Part shown: positions 1 through 17,460 of the stretch, in pieces
How the letters are laid out: each line of letters starts with the position of its first letter
How positions within the stretch are numbered: the stretch's first letter is position 1
NCBI GenBank assembly: GCA_025716855.1
Contig: JAIXMQ010000085.1
Coordinates: 30,019 to 94,018 of the forward strand
Origin: Pilaira anomala
Lineage: Eukaryota; Mucoromycota; Mucoromycetes; Mucorales; Mucoraceae
DNA: 64,000 bases
Direction: 5' to 3'
The notes under the pieces: generated by a model
Databases searched by the model: none
What the model was told of the DNA's origin: nothing
What the model saw: only the letters and a program-made list of their open reading frames with translations
Made by a program: the position numbers and the translations under genes

Positions 1-181
1 TGGCTTCTGTACCATTTTTTTGGGTCTTTTTGGATGAATAGGTCTTGAAGAACTTCTTTGCGTTATATCTATTCCCTTCTTGAGGAATTAAAATCATGTA
101 TTTCTTGTACTCTGTTCGAACTCTTCTTAATTCCATCACCTTTATAAAGCGCCGTTCAGCATGATTTTGATAACCGGGCAT
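1..181 (-). CDS. Partial unknown protein, runs off left edge
   Basis: A minus-strand reading frame opens at the ATG at 179-181 and stays open to the window edge (60 codons, no stop). The visible peptide begins MPGYQNHAERRFIKVMELRR and is rich in Lys, Arg and Tyr. An in-frame TAA lies a few codons upstream of the ATG, so this is either the true start or the first in-frame Met after a 3' splice site. I do not recognise the family and see no signal peptide or membrane segment. An AT-rich TATA-like stretch sits about 90 bp upstream. Confidence 0.4.
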   Translation of the reverse strand, partial: MPGYQNHAERRFIKVMELRRVRTEYKKYMILIPQEGNRYNAKKFFKTYSSKKTQKNGTEA

Positions 182-1185
182 GCTTTGAGTCTTTTATTTT
201 TATATGTGAGAGAAAGAATAGAAAAAAGTAGGAAAATGAAAGAAAAAGAAATAAATAAGGGTAATAAGGTTTTATATATACCGTGTCAAGTACTCTATTT
301 TTTTTTTTTGATAAATAAAAGAAAAAAAAACCAATGAGAGAGAGAAAGACCCCTCTCATTTTAAAAAGCACTAACGTCTTCATGACTCTTTTTACAAAAA
401 GAAAAACAATAATTTTTTTATTAAACATTTATAAAATATATATCTCTTTTTTTTTTTTCCTATAAAAAAATATAGACATGTCAAACGGTGTCACCTCCCC
501 TAACCTGCCACAGCTTCTTTCATGCTGCTGTCAAGAACGTGTTTGACCGTGCACATATATATATATATATAAAAGCCTCACACGCCCTCTCATTCTTTCT
601 TATGGTGTCTTTATAAATGATATTTTCTTGCTTGTGCTGTTACAGTACCTTATCTATCTTAAATCATGATATTACGTGGAAATTTATTTATTTTATACCA
701 AGCAGTTTCTAAATCTAAAAGTAAAGACTTTCACATTTATCTGCAATTTATGTATACATACTTGATTTTCAAAAAGAGAAATAAATCGTAACCTTATCAA
801 TTCCCCTTCTACCTGAGAGTCCTTATATGTAGAACTCTATAAGCAGCAGCTCACTCAATTTCATTTGCTTCCACATCTCTCACTCTCTCTACGGTCACTC
901 CTTTTCGATACATGGCATAAATTATGAGAGCAGGGATAGAACTATTTTTTTTTTCATTTGACAGAATAGTATTTATATTATACGTGATAAAAAACAAAAG
1001 TAAACCAATTAATAAAATTTTTATATATTATTAAATCATTGTAAAATTTAGACATTTATCGATTTTTACTTTATAAGAAATAACTTTTATCCTTAGATGC
1101 TTAAAAAGCAAGATCACTGTAGCTTGTAGAAACAGAGCCCTGCGTCGTACATAATGACTCTAGTGCCAGTAAATGTTCTAGAGCT

Positions 1186-1241
<56 letters not shown>

Positions 1242-1734
1242 TAAATAGGTACTTTGTAAAACCCATTCATCACAAAATGGACTTTTCTATTCTTGATAGA
1301 ATAGCCAATGTATGGCCGATCAAATGTTACATATTCGAATACTTTTCGATTTAGCATTACAAAAATATAAGGCGTACTAAAACAAAAAACAATGATATAT
1401 GCATATCATTCAAGATGAGAATTTAACTTTACACAGTTTCATTAATTCTGCAGATTAATTAAGATTTCCTGTGTCATATTTGATCAATATAGTGTCAATA
1501 GTAAACCAAGTGTATATATACATGTAGAATAATATGTTGATATATATATATATATATATAAAACTCTCAAATAAGTATACCATGTGAAGCTTAAAAGACT
1601 CTTATATATACTGTTTTTAAAAATTAGAGTAGTCTGAAGGTACAATCATCATTTTTATTGCAACAGTCTATGAATAAAATGAAAATAAAGGCTTCCAACA
1701 ATATATAGTAGGAATTACCCAGAAAAAAAAAGTC

Positions 1735-1768
<34 letters not shown>

Positions 1769-1797
1769 TTAAGAGTTTCTTGTAATGCATCAAAAAT
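182..1797. other. Intergenic, AT-rich, no gene seen
   Basis: About 1.6 kb with no supported coding sequence. It holds TA microsatellites near 557-571 and 1540-1560, a 52-base poly-T tract at 1188-1239 and a poly-T tract at 1736-1767 just past the Tubby gene stop. The short frames here read through homopolymers. Confidence 0.6.
1188..1239. repeat. Poly(T) tract, 52 bases
   Basis: Uninterrupted run of T counted from the sequence. It could be a retroposon tail on the minus strand, but no adjoining LINE/SINE body or target duplication is visible. Confidence 0.9.
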
Positions 1798-3120
1798 TTA
1801 TTCGCAAGCAAGTTTAGCATCAAAAGAAGTAAGTGCAATTGAAAAGGCTTGTAGTAAGCACATAGGGTATTTATAATCCATTGTAAATGTATCTCTTTCG
1901 ACACGACCAAACTGCATTACGATATAATCCACTAATATATATATATATATATAAAAACCAGATGGATTAGATGTGTTAAAAAAAAAAGAAATACAAAACT
2001 TACAATCATTATCATGCACAATTTGGAAATTTTTGACAGAAGCTTGTGTCACTCTTCCGTTAAAGTTGAGAACAAACGACTGTGTTTCTATTTTTAAACC
2101 AAATATAAGTAAATGCAAGCAAACAGGTTTATGCACAAAAATACCTTCATTCCATTGAGGACTCTTGTTATGAAGTACGAGTAGATCGCGAGCTCCGCCA
2201 TCACGGTACTTACTCAACAACATTTCGGATTCTTTTACAGGTCTAAACTCGGGTCTTTTACCATCTCTTGTTAATGTATGCATTAATATTGTCATTTTAC
2301 GAGGACCTTTAAAACCAAGAATGTTCGGGTCCTATTATTAAGATATTAAATACATGAATAAAATGTATATAGCCATTACTATTACGTATAATACTGCTCC
2401 AAGTTCTTCTCGAATAGGCAAATCTTTCTTCTTGGTTGTCATTTCCCTCTTTAATGGATTCTTACCATGTGAGTAAATAACAAAAGTTGTACCCAAGAAA
2501 TTAGATCTAAAATATATTTGTGTTTAGTAAAATCGAAAAATATCATATACATATATTCATATAAACTTACCGAACTTTTCCTAATTCTACATAACCTTCA
2601 GGTACATCTTCATTTTCACGATAGATACCAGTAATCGTATAATAACTTGTATTACTCTTTCGCTTCTTACGAGCAGTCATAACATGATGAGTTTCTCCTG
2701 TATCCAAATGTTCAATAAACAAATGATATTGAGGATATAGTTTATCTAAACCATCACGACAACGATGAATACGACATGTTACACGGGTATTTAATGCAGC
2801 AGGTCTTTTTTTTTTTCTTTGTTAATTTTTTTTTTTTTTTATCTTTCATTGTCTTCAGACATAGTTTATTACCTAAAAGCTAATTCCAACAATTCCTTTT
2901 CGGTTGTAAGAGCTCTTGGTAAAAGGAAATCACGAGGAGGTACAGGTCTTGATACTCTTACAGTGTTTGAACTGGTATCTAAGTCTGTTGGAACGATCGG
3001 AACTTCATTCGACTCTTCATCTTCGTCTACAAATGCTTCCGGATTATTTCGAATTGGATGTTCAAAAACATCGTTTGTAAGTTGTGGATGTACCACTTGG
3101 TTTAATTCTTGTTGTGTCAT
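1798..3120 (-). CDS. Tubby-like (TULP-type) protein
   Basis: Six exons: 2873-3120, 2571-2804, 2386-2506, 2145-2331, 2004-2087, 1798-1931 (1,008 nt, 335 aa), all with GT-AG junctions that keep frame. Residues 1-82 are an acidic, presumably flexible leader. The rest is a Tubby C-terminal domain: a segment starting RVTCRIHRCRDGLDKLYPQY, then ILGFKGPRKMT, the signature NFNGRVTQASVKNFQIVHDN, DYIVMQFGRV, and the terminal FSIALTSFDAKLACE. In animals this domain binds phosphoinositides and membrane-anchored cargo adaptors; the fungal role is not settled. The start is the first ATG; the frame upstream has only a TTG. No F-box is visible, unlike plant TULPs. Family assignment is secure, cellular role is inference. 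Confidence 0.93.
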
Positions 3121-4073
3121 TTTGTTAAACAAGCAAAATACAGTGCTTCCACAAGTTTATTGGGAATTTAAAAAACCAATTGAATATATTTTTTTTTTTT
3201 TTTTTTTTTTTTTGAACTTAAAAGTTATTTCAATTGGTCATTTTTTTTGGGACTCAGGCTTAATGTATTGTTTATTCAAATGGAGTGCTTTGTTGCCTGT
3301 GTGATCACATAACACAAAAATTTGCTAGTGCGAACATTTCGAATTCAAAACAATATATTTTATGATCTCACAACAGAGCTTTGCGGATATTACATTTGAA
3401 TTAAATTGTTCTATTTTACTATTTACTTCAATCTTTCCCCCCCCCCTAGAAACGCAAAAAATGTATAGGGTCATAAGCTCCACTAACGCAACGGGAAATT
3501 TTGGCTGAGATTTTAAATGTTGTAAAAAAAGTATTTCTTTTTGTATGGAAACAAAAGTCTCTGGATGATTTTATTGTGAATAAAAACATTAGGGCAGACT
3601 AACTAGTCATTTTTTGAGATGGTTTTAGCTACGGAAAGGTTTCGCCTGAAACCAAGTTATGAAAACCTGAAAAATCCAAGAAAAATTTTCCGTTGTGAAA
3701 CATGGTGCGCGTATTCTTTCGTGAACGTTTTAAGTGAATACAACCTTACAAATTGTATGAGTGTCTATTTATATTGAACCAGTCTTTTACCTTCCCTTCG
3801 TTACGAGAGGATGCTGCTGCTGGCCTTCGTGATATGACCAGACATATTCATATACTCTCATAAACAACAATGTAATACGCAGTAACATTTTTTTTTTTTC
3901 AAAGTATTGAGAAAGTATTTTATTAATTGATATTTAAAGTATAGAAGGAAGAAATTTACATTAGATAAGAAAAAAAAAGTATGTTTAAATGACAAATAAT
4001 ATGAAGGTAAAGTAAATGGGGGAGGGGGGGGGGGTATTAAAAAAGAAGAAGCCTTTTTTTTTTGTATAAAAAA
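3121..4073. other. Intergenic, no gene seen
   Basis: Spacer upstream of the Tubby gene and downstream of the kinesin stop. It contains a poly-T run near 3188-3212, a C-rich run near 3438-3446 and a G-rich run near 4018-4034. No supported coding sequence. Confidence 0.6.
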
Positions 4074-4827
4074 TTAAGTAAATGTACCCTCAGCAGCACT
4101 TGATGGCCGTTTTTGATCCAACTCCCATCTTCTTCTTAAATCATCTACACTTCCACTACTATGACGATAATTCATTTTAGCTCTTGATGCACGGGTAGGA
4201 GTTTGAGCTAACCTATCAAAGACAGTAGGAGTGGTAGCTCGTTCAAAAGTAGATGCACTTGGCATGATAGGAGGTAACGGCGGTCGATTCATCAATCGTT
4301 GCGGTTGACAAGAGTTTGTGAATAAAAGTGGTGATTGAGTATCATACGATTCAAGCTCGGTTTGAATCGTATCACTTGTTGGAATATGGGATAAAAGTGG
4401 ACTGATCATCGTCACTTCACGTCTTGGTACAGGCGCTTGACCACTACTACTTCCACGCATCATGGTCTTTTGGTTCCATGAAGAAAGTGAGGATGTATCG
4501 GATTGAATTGAAGATCTTCTTAGATGACTACTACGGATGGATGAAGTAGATGAATCATGATCACTTGCGTATTGATTGAAATCCGGTGGTGTTGGACGGT
4601 CAGCCAAGTAATCTGGTGTTTCATTTCCGTCTAGCTGCCATGATAATCTTTTTTGTATCATGTTATAAAATCGGTCAGGCGATGGAGTTACATCACGATG
4701 AATGGATTTACTAAGACTATGTGTAATTTGAGTTGGAGCTAAAGTATTAGCAGTTGCTGATTCGTTAACAAAAGGAGGAGACGCAACAGGTGAGTTGGGT
4801 AAACTTATATAAGAAGAGGAAGAAGGA

Positions 4828-4861
<34 letters not shown>

Positions 4862-7800
4862 AGACATCAGCACCAATAATAACAGCAGGAGGAGAACAAG
4901 AAGGTTCTAAATCAGTTAATAGTCCACGTACACCGTCATGGTATATTTTATCAAAGATTGTGTTTCCATTGTTCATATATTCTTCAATTGAATCTTCTCC
5001 ATCTTCACCTAACATCATATCCATCATATTTTCTTCACTGATTTCCAAGTGACGAATTCTTCTTTCACTTTCAATTGCACTTGTAATGGCAGTACGTTTC
5101 ATGACAATTAATGTACGGCGTAAATCGATTACCGTCTTTTCAAGATTTTGGACAGTGACTTGACGATTACATTCACTCATACGTAAATCCATGATATCAT
5201 CTATCAAGTTTTCAATAATACGTTTGCATTCATCCGATTCTAATGATTTGATAAGCTTCGATGTAATATCGTAAGCCATTTCAGGCGCTGCGTTGACAGG
5301 TACACTAAATTGATCGTCAAATGCATCTACATCATCCCATTCATCATTCGCTACAGTATCAGTCGTAATGATTTCATCAGCAAACGTGACATGTTTTGCA
5401 GGACGAGGACTAATGGTCTTTACAACGGAAGCGCCACTTTCTTCTGCACGCATTGCTTCTTCCGCGGCTTCAATCTGTAAGGCATCGATTCGAGCAGAGA
5501 GGTAAGAAATTTCAGCCGAGATTAAATCAATACGTTCATCCATAAGTTCAATTGCAACCATGTCCATGGGTTCACCAGTCGCTTCTTCATGTTCTTGTTC
5601 ATCCAAATAGACGTGTTCGCGTTCATCCATGAGATCCATCTTTTCTTGAACAAGTCTTTCACAACGTACCAAGAGTTGTTCCATCTCCACCACGGCTTGC
5701 TTTCCTTGAATGTATTGGTAAAGAGCTTTATCTAATAACTGCTTTTTACGTGTGACTCGAATACCTAATGGAATTGGGTTCTTCTTTTTATTGACACGAC
5801 GAGGAAATCCGTGCCCTCCGCCACGTGCAATGACAGCAAAGTTACCGCCCATGATCGGTACCACTTTAGCCAACATCTTTTCATCAAGGATACCGCCTTC
5901 ACGTACAGCCTTTTTCAGGACCGAAGTGAGTTGTTTCAATTGACTGGCACTGATCAAGATTTCTTCATTTCGTTTCTTTAAAGTTGATTTTTGAACTTCG
6001 TGTTCTTGTTCAAGACGCTTTTTGGCTTGATTGGATTTAGCATGTTGACGTTGAAGTTGTTGAATTTTACGTTCTTGACGATGAATTTGATCACGTACAC
6101 GATCCGCTTCTACTTTCATACGATGAACAAGTCGTTTCTTTTCTACTTTGAGTGTTTCGACATTGACTTTAAGTGAACGTAACAGGGATTCATTTTGGTT
6201 ACGAGTCGATTGCATTGTGACGGTTGCTTGAGCATATTTTCGACGTAAATCACTAATTTCAGTCACTAAATTTCTCATTTTGATCTCGTAAGCTTGTTTG
6301 ACATCGAGTGGTTGCTTTCCATCTGTTGTAGTTGTGGTTGCTGTTGTCTTTATAATTTCAGATTTGATGTGATTGTTTGATACACCTGATTTTGTTCTTG
6401 ACGTGAGCGTATCTTTTTCTTTTAAAGTGTCTGCTAATTGAGATTGAAGCGAATTTACTTTTTCATCGAATTTCTTTCGCATAAATGTGAACTCGGTCTC
6501 TGATTTCTCTAGATGAGATACGAGTTCTTCTTTTACTTTGATGTCAGATTGTATTTGTTGTAGCATACGTGTGAGTTGATAGCCTGCTGATGTTCGGTCA
6601 GATGATTTCACGTCTTCGTTTATAGTAGGTACAGACTAAATAAAAATTTGGTTTTTTTTTTTTTTTTTTTTTTTTTTTAGATGCATGAAATTATAAATAA
6701 TTTTTTTTTTATATGTTATTACCATCATCTGGTGAACGTATTCGTCGTCCAAAAAGCTACCTTCGTCAGATATGTCTCGTTGCATTTCTTTAGATCCATG
6801 CAAGCGGGTTTCTTCTGCTTCAAAAGCCTTGTTTTTTTATTTATTATATGAATGTAACATTAGTATACTATAGATAGGAGAAGTAGAGTACAAACAAATA
6901 AGGGGTTTCTTTTTATATATATATATATATATATGTAATTACCTTTAATTCTTCTTCCCAAGTATTAGCAGTATCATCTAAAGGCTGTTTTTTATAATAA
7001 TAAAAATGTGAGAAATAATAGTGTAAAGATGGATTAAAAAGAAAATATTACCTTGATGAGTTCAAGTACTTCAAGACTTTTTCTGATATCTGCACGTACT
7101 TTAGCAATGCTCTCCTTGACCTCCTCATGCCTTACATCTTCTTCTTGAAGATCATTTACATAGCCTTCATCTTCATATTCATCTTCTTCAAACTTTTGTT
7201 GAATAGAAGGAGCTTTAATACGTACTTGTTTCTTTTTATTGCTATATGAGCTACTGACAATAGGTCTTCTTGTCTTTGATGATACTCTTGCAGTACCCGT
7301 GGTCATAGTTGAGTTACTGACTCTACCTAATTTACGACGCCGACTACTATTTGATTTTTTAGGTTGATTACTAGTAGAAAACTTTTGAAGGATACTACTG
7401 TTATTTTGAGCTTTCATTAAAGCAGCTTGTAATTTAGGTTGCTGTTGTTCTAATAAAGATAATTTTTCTTTGGTATCAGATAATTGATTTGTGAGATCTT
7501 GAATTGTCTTTTGGTATTTTTCAATGATAGGATGTGTTTGAATAGGACGAGCGATGGTACTGATGTTTTCTAATAATGAATCACCTAAAGTGTGATCATC
7601 ATTTTCCATGAATTCACCTAATTCGCGTTCCATTAATAAAGTATCTCTTTCACTTGTGACTTGAATGATTTGGTTTGACATTTCTTGTAATCTTTCACGT
7701 AATCTACTTGATTCAAGACGTAAAGTAGAATTTTTATCATCTATTGATATTGAATTGACAGTATTTGTTGTGGTAGTAGAGACGGAACCATCCGAACGTA

Positions 7801-9327
7801 ATGATACAATTTCCATACGTAGTCGAGATACTAATGCCTTGAGTTGATTTACTTCTAATGAGGAACCAGCAAAATCTTGATTGACAGTAACACGATTCTT
7901 AATATTACGTGCACGGTTAGCGTATTTTAATGTATTTAAGGTTTCCATAAAATTTGTATCGGCAGGAGATACACATGCCAACATGAGTGTTTGACTGTTA
8001 CCACCCAATGAATCTTGTAATAATCGAGTGAGTTTACTGTCTCGATAGGGTATATGTGTTGCGCGTTTCGTTTCGTCACCAAGTGCAGATATGACGTTAC
8101 CAAGAGCTAATAATCCTGAATTGATAGCTATACCTTCTTTAGCTCGATCGCCTTGAGCATGTGTACGTTTTAACTAATAATTTTATTATGTAAATATCTT
8201 TTTCATAAACATATAAACAAAAAAAAAAAAAATACTTACTCGTTCAGAACCAGCTAAATCGACAAAATGGAATTTACTATTCAATGTTTTAACAAATGTC
8301 TTTCCATCTTCACCTTTTTCTGATTTATGTTGTTTTAAAATGACAGAAAAAATAGCATGAGATCTTGAAGAGACAGAATTCATTTCAGTTGAACCCGTGG
8401 TACGACCTAAAGAACCTTGTGCAAGGTAACTAATATATAAAAATTAAAATGGGCTGGTTGTTTTTTCAAGATTTTTTTGTATATATATATATATACTTTA
8501 ATAGTTCTTCAGGACTATAACAAATTTCTTCTTTTACACCACTCCAATAGATATTTCCTGCAACATCTTCTCGAATAGATACTTCACTTGTGGCAGGAGT
8601 GAAATTAGCTGATCGTCGCTTTGATTTATGATTATTTAATAAATCAATAAATTCTTCGTTATAAAGTTCAAGAAAAGATACAAAAATTTCGTATTTAAAT
8701 TCAGCGTCTTGTGCTTCACGTTTCTTTAATAGTTGAAATAATTCGATGATACAACGAGGCACAATTCCTGTGATATTATTATAAGTTGAACGAATGAAAG
8801 AAGTTTATCTTTGTTTGTTACCTTCGTTTTCTGCACTGACTGTGTTATCTAAACTTGTACCCATACTAAAGGTTTTACCAGATCCTGTTTGACTATTATA
8901 AAAAAAAGGTATTAAAAAAATAAAATGTATATAAGGCATTTAATTATTTATTTACCCATAAGCTAAAATGGTTGCATTAAATCTATAATTTAGAGATTAG
9001 TTTAGTTGTCTAAAAAGTATAAATATACTTTTTTACCCATCAACAAATTTGTGTAATAAAGGAGAGGCAGCATCAAGATAAACTTTGGCCTGGTCTACAT
9101 TACTATCAAAAACATAATCGTAGGTAAAAGATTTATCTGTGCCCATCAATATTTGAGGTTCGTTTGGTATAAATGATAAACATTCTGTGCAGTTGTTTAT
9201 TCTTTCTTTTTCTGTTAAAGGTCGAACACGTAGACCGACTCTATTTTTTTTTTTTTTTTTTTGTATAAGTTGTTGTACTTTGTGTATATATATATATTTT
9301 TTTTTACCTCACTGCAGTGGAAGTCAT
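4074..9327 (-). CDS. Kinesin-4-type plus-end motor (KIF4/KIF21-like)
   Basis: Ten exons: 9308-9327, 9037-9240, 8956-8982, 8822-8892, 8497-8767, 8240-8429, 7052-8173, 6943-6984, 6723-6827, 4074-6635 (4,614 nt, 1,537 aa). The motor occupies about residues 1-365: P-loop GQTGSGKT at 84-91, switch [10 protein letters not shown] near 215-223, switch II DLAGSER near 255, then the neck [19 protein letters not shown]-terminal motor placement and [17 protein letters not shown] resemble kinesin-4. Coiled coil follows to about residue 1100 (for example [20 protein letters not shown]), then a low-complexity Ser/Pro tail with an Ala run. No WD40 repeats are seen, so it is closer in layout to KIF4 than KIF21. 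Expected to act on microtubules in transport or spindle organisation. The first exon is only 20 nt; its [15 protein letters not shown] reading matches the family start. Confidence 0.92.
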
Positions 9328-9726
9328 TTAATTTTATTTATTTATTTATACAAAGGAAAGAGAAAAAAAGAGAGAAAAAAGAGAGAAAAAGGAAAAAGGG
9401 GAAAATGTAAGTTTTAAGAAGTCCAAAAAAAAAAAAAAAAAAAAATTGGTGACACATTTTACGGTAGTGATTCCGAATGGATGTACACTCTTATTTTTCT
9501 TATTTTTTAATACCATGACAAGTTGTTTATTTTTTATTTTTTCTTTTTTTTTTAAAACTGTATTTAGCACAGGAACAAATGATAGACAAAACAACTTTAC
9601 CCCCTTTTTCTTTTAATATCTCTCTTTCCTTTTATATCGGACTTTCAATATTAAAAAAGGGCAGACAGATTTGTGTTTGGGCCATATAATGGAAGAACAT
9701 AAATAAAAGGGTAACAAAAAGATATT
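9328..9726. other. Short intergenic spacer
   Basis: About 400 bp between the kinesin start and the BMT5 stop on the same strand. It contains a purine tract near 9355-9400 and an A-run near 9425-9445. Nothing else is recognised; it likely holds the kinesin promoter and the BMT5 downstream region. Confidence 0.6.
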
Positions 9727-10713
9727 TTATTCATCATCATCTGATTGGTTATGTTGAACCTTCTTTCGCTTTACTTTTTTACCCATTTTAAGTTTCTTTT
9801 GCTCTAATTGTCTCTTTAAGGAACCCTTTATACTATTTTCGTTTTCTTTATCCATGACTTCTTTACGAACAAAGATATAATTCTTGGGCTGAGCAGAAAT
9901 GATTTCAGCATTTTTACCAACACTTGTTCCTTTTTTAAAGCCCAATGTACGACGATGTTCGTATCCAGGATAATCGTCAGGATAGAATGGTGCTGTACCC
10001 TTGACAGCTAAAACACCTTTTGCTTTTACTAAACTCTTGATTGCCCATAAATTATAAGGTTGACAGGTCTTTAAAGCAACATGGATCTCTCCATCAGGTA
10101 CAATCTCTTCTTCTACTTGACGTGACTCTGATTTCGTTGCTGGAATCTCTCCTTGAGAAGCCTTTGTAAGTAAAGGTGCTGCAGAATCAAAGAAAGCATT
10201 CAAAAGTTTTTGATTAGCGACCACATTACGATCTTGATCTTTAATACCTGCACCAGCATGAGGGAAATTAAAGATGATCTTTGTATATCGATTCTTTTTC
10301 ACTTCTTTAGATAAATCTGTTGCGTCTACTTCAAAAAGAACTGTTGCACCATATTCACGAATAAACTCTACATTGTCTTTTGCGTCTTCGTATTTTTGAT
10401 ACAAGACTTCTTCTGTGTCGTAACAGGTAGCGATCATATTATCTGATCCTTCTTCAAGATAGTTCTCTGCTAATGAACGTGCAAACGAGAAATTTCCTTC
10501 ACCTACTAACAGAATTTTGTCCTTGGAGCTTAGTTGAGGTCGTGTACGGAGTGTGTCCGAAGAGGCTCGCTTGGCTTTTACTTGGTTTCTTTTGGCTTTC
10601 TCTAAATTATCTGCTAAAGCTTTTGCTTTACGTTCCTTTTCTGCTTTCCATGCGTTCTTGTCTAATAAACGATCAAGTGCGTTCGTCAACTTCTTTCTCT
10701 TCAATCTACCCAT
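9727..10713 (-). CDS. BMT5: 25S rRNA (uridine-N3)-methyltransferase, BMT5 family
   Basis: Single exon, 328 aa. The lysine-rich N-terminus (MGRLKRKKLTNALDRLLDKN) fits nucleolar targeting. The SAM-binding Rossmann fold starts with KILLVGEGNFSFARSLAENY (about residues 73-92), followed by the acidic ATCYDTEEVLYQKY and the DUF2431 core IIFNFPHAGAGIKDQDRNVV. The C-terminal part has YPGYEHRRTLGFKKGTS and a basic tail. Yeast Bmt5 methylates N3 of U2634 in 25S rRNA during large-subunit assembly; same role inferred. The start at 10713 was chosen because a longer frame upstream has no ATG and begins in AT-rich leader sequence. Confidence 0.93.
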   Translation of the reverse strand: MGRLKRKKLTNALDRLLDKNAWKAEKERKAKALADNLEKAKRNQVKAKRASSDTLRTRPQLSSKDKILLVGEGNFSFARSLAENYLEEGSDNMIATCYDTEEVLYQKYEDAKDNVEFIREYGATVLFEVDATDLSKEVKKNRYTKIIFNFPHAGAGIKDQDRNVVANQKLLNAFFDSAAPLLTKASQGEIPATKSESRQVEEEIVPDGEIHVALKTCQPYNLWAIKSLVKAKGVLAVKGTAPFYPDDYPGYEHRRTLGFKKGTSVGKNAEIISAQPKNYIFVRKEVMDKENENSIKGSLKRQLEQKKLKMGKKVKRKKVQHNQSDDDE

Positions 10714-11435
10714 TATGTATGTGTTGTATATGTACAAATAAATAAAAAAAACGTCAAAATTTATTTTTTTTTTTCTTGTAGCATGAAAAAAATAAGCCAC
10801 TTTGGAAAATTTATTAAGTTTCGGTTTTCTTCTTGAGTAGCAGTAGCAATTCACCTCTATTTTTTCGTACTTGTCGCTATATGATCCTCCTTATTTCTAC
10901 CATATGTTCTTAAAGAGTCTTTGTTAGATACTGTATGTATAATGACAGGTCTACACTGATTACATAATTGGCTCTTTACATAAATCACATTATCCTTTAT
11001 TATTATGTAATTATCAGGTACTATTTTTTCTCAAGGAACTAATAACTTAACTACTTTGTAACGTAGTTAAGTGGGAAATAACAATCCGCATGACGTATTT
11101 TTTTTTAGTTTATATACCATAGAATGCGTAATATTTATAAGAAATTAGTCTGTTTTTTTATATAGACCATTTACCGTTGACTTTAATCATAATGCATTAA
11201 ATATACTCTTCAGAATAAAACTAAAAATTTACATGTAATGAATTCAGAGAGATAAATTGGGCTTTATAAAAAGTTGACATGCATAATTAATCAACTTGTA
11301 AAGATTTTTTTTTTTAAAAAAAGGTAAACAATGATGTAACATACGGTCTAAAGAAAGAATATAATATATCAACGGTTTTTTTCTTTCTTTCTTTCTCATA
11401 TAACACAACAACTTATTATTCAGATGATCCCTTGT
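10714..11435. other. Intergenic, no gene seen
   Basis: AT-rich spacer upstream of BMT5 and downstream of the cofactor D gene. It contains a 10-bp inverted repeat at 11045-11072 (arms ACTTAACTAC and GTAGTTAAGT, 8-nt loop) and a T11A7 tract at 11305-11322. Confidence 0.55.
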
Positions 11436-15982
<4,547 letters not shown>

Positions 15983-17088
15983 ATTATAAAATAGAAATAA
16001 AAGAGTGTGTATGCGTTTCAAAAGTGTAAAACGTTTTTTTTATTTGATTCGGAGTTCTTCCGTAATATTTCTTGTTTGAACCTTCTTTGTATGTATGTGC
16101 TTTGTAAATAAGCTATCTTTTGGCTCATACATGTATCATTGAAAACAATAATTACATATAGAATTATATGTAATAGAATATTAAACTGTTGTATGACTTT
16201 GCAACCATCATCTCTAGAATAAAATACCAAAATAGAAAAATAAATGCTAAGAAAAACAATTCTTATGGCTAGTATAGTTATCAAATCATTAAATACTATT
16301 CAATGATTTAACATTATCACTCATTGTTTTTTTTTTACCTTATGCGCTTCCACTATGAAGATACAAATATCGAGTTCAAAAGCTGCTGCTTAATTATCGG
16401 AGCCTTGCAATGGACCCAGACGAAAGAAGCGATGTCGATTATATTAACCCTTAACTACGAATTGATTACTTATCATTTGCATACTAGTTTTATCAATGCC
16501 ACATTCTAAAAATATTATGAATACAAAACATTAAAGTTATGGAGTATTTCTTATACATACACTTGAAAAAATCGTTCATCGAAGATCATCAGCTAGTTTC
16601 TGTCGAAAGTATAACAACCATTACTACATCAATTTTTTTTTTCACATGGCATACAACAGACAGGTTTTTTTTTCTCATACGCCACACAAACAAGTTTTTT
16701 TTTTTATTATAAATCATCTTTTTTTATTTTGTTCTTTTCTTTCACTTTCTTCTTTTTACATATATCTCAAAATGAATCTTCCTTATTACCGCTCCCTTTT
16801 TAATCTCTTCTTTTGCCACACTCCTTATCTAGAGAAGAGATTGTCCCAAGAAAAAAAAAAAAGCAACTTTGAGACCTGCATAAAACATGTTGTTATCAAT
16901 GGTAAGTCTAATAATTTTATCAAAAATAAATGATTCATTTTGTCTAATACATCTCAATAGAAAATGATCATTTTTTGTCCAAATCACAAGTGAAAAAAAG
17001 TACAAGTTACCTGTTTTTTGGCTAGTTGGATAAAATTTCATCATCTGTGATTTTACTACCTCTTTTTTACAACTCTTTACCCAGCACC
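15983..17088. other. Accessory spacer with repeat copy A
   Basis: Upstream of the cofactor D gene. No supported gene to 16640; the few short frames lack family features. From about 16640 it contains the dispersed repeat described separately. Confidence 0.5.
16640..16985 (+). repeat. Dispersed repeat, copy A (truncated)
   Basis: Shares a series of blocks with 18475-18960 and 29785-30310 in the same orientation: an ACACAAACA(A/G)GTTTTT entry, pyrimidine tracts, GAGATTGT, a block reading ACTTTGAGACCTGCATAAAA followed by CATGTTGT, then a GGTAAGT donor-like site, and TGATTCATT...TCTAATA...CTCAATAG. This copy fades out before the 3' part found in the other two. Confidence 0.6.
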
Positions 17089-17145
17089 TTGGTCACTTGG
17101 CTTTTTTTTTTCATTTCAGCTTATCACTTGGCTGTTTTTATTGAA

Positions 17146-17334
17146 GTTGTCATGAATATTATTTCTCGTGAAGAAGCAGTGTGTTTGTTTTATGCCGTTC
17201 CGTTCAATCAAGAGAACGTGAATAAATATTCAAAAATCGTCGATGAAATAGAAGGTATAGCCATTTGCTACTCTGAAAATCCGAAGCGCCCATTACTTTG
17301 CTCGCTAAAATTAATGGAGATTAATCCATTATAA
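17146..17334 (+). other. Short ORF in TIR element, doubtful
   Basis: A 62-codon plus-strand frame starting MNIISREEAVCLFYAVPFNQ just inside the left inverted repeat. Composition is protein-like rather than homopolymeric, but no family is recognised and no splice continuation is evident. Confidence 0.2.
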
Positions 17335-17460
17335 TATAAACAATATCCTGCAATCTTTCAAGCAACGAAACAAACATCTGAAACGATAAAATAATACTAG
17401 TTTTATTTAATAAAAATCTGTTAAATTTAGAAATTAACTCACTCATTTAAGAACTACATC

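Noticed and set aside
1154..1354. Plus-strand frame through the T52 tract
   Set aside because: Open only because TTT codons fill the homopolymer; no protein-like composition outside it.
10714..10854. N-terminal extension of BMT5
   Set aside because: Frame is open but has no ATG and encodes AT-rich leader; MGRLKRKK at 10713 matches a basic nucleolar start.
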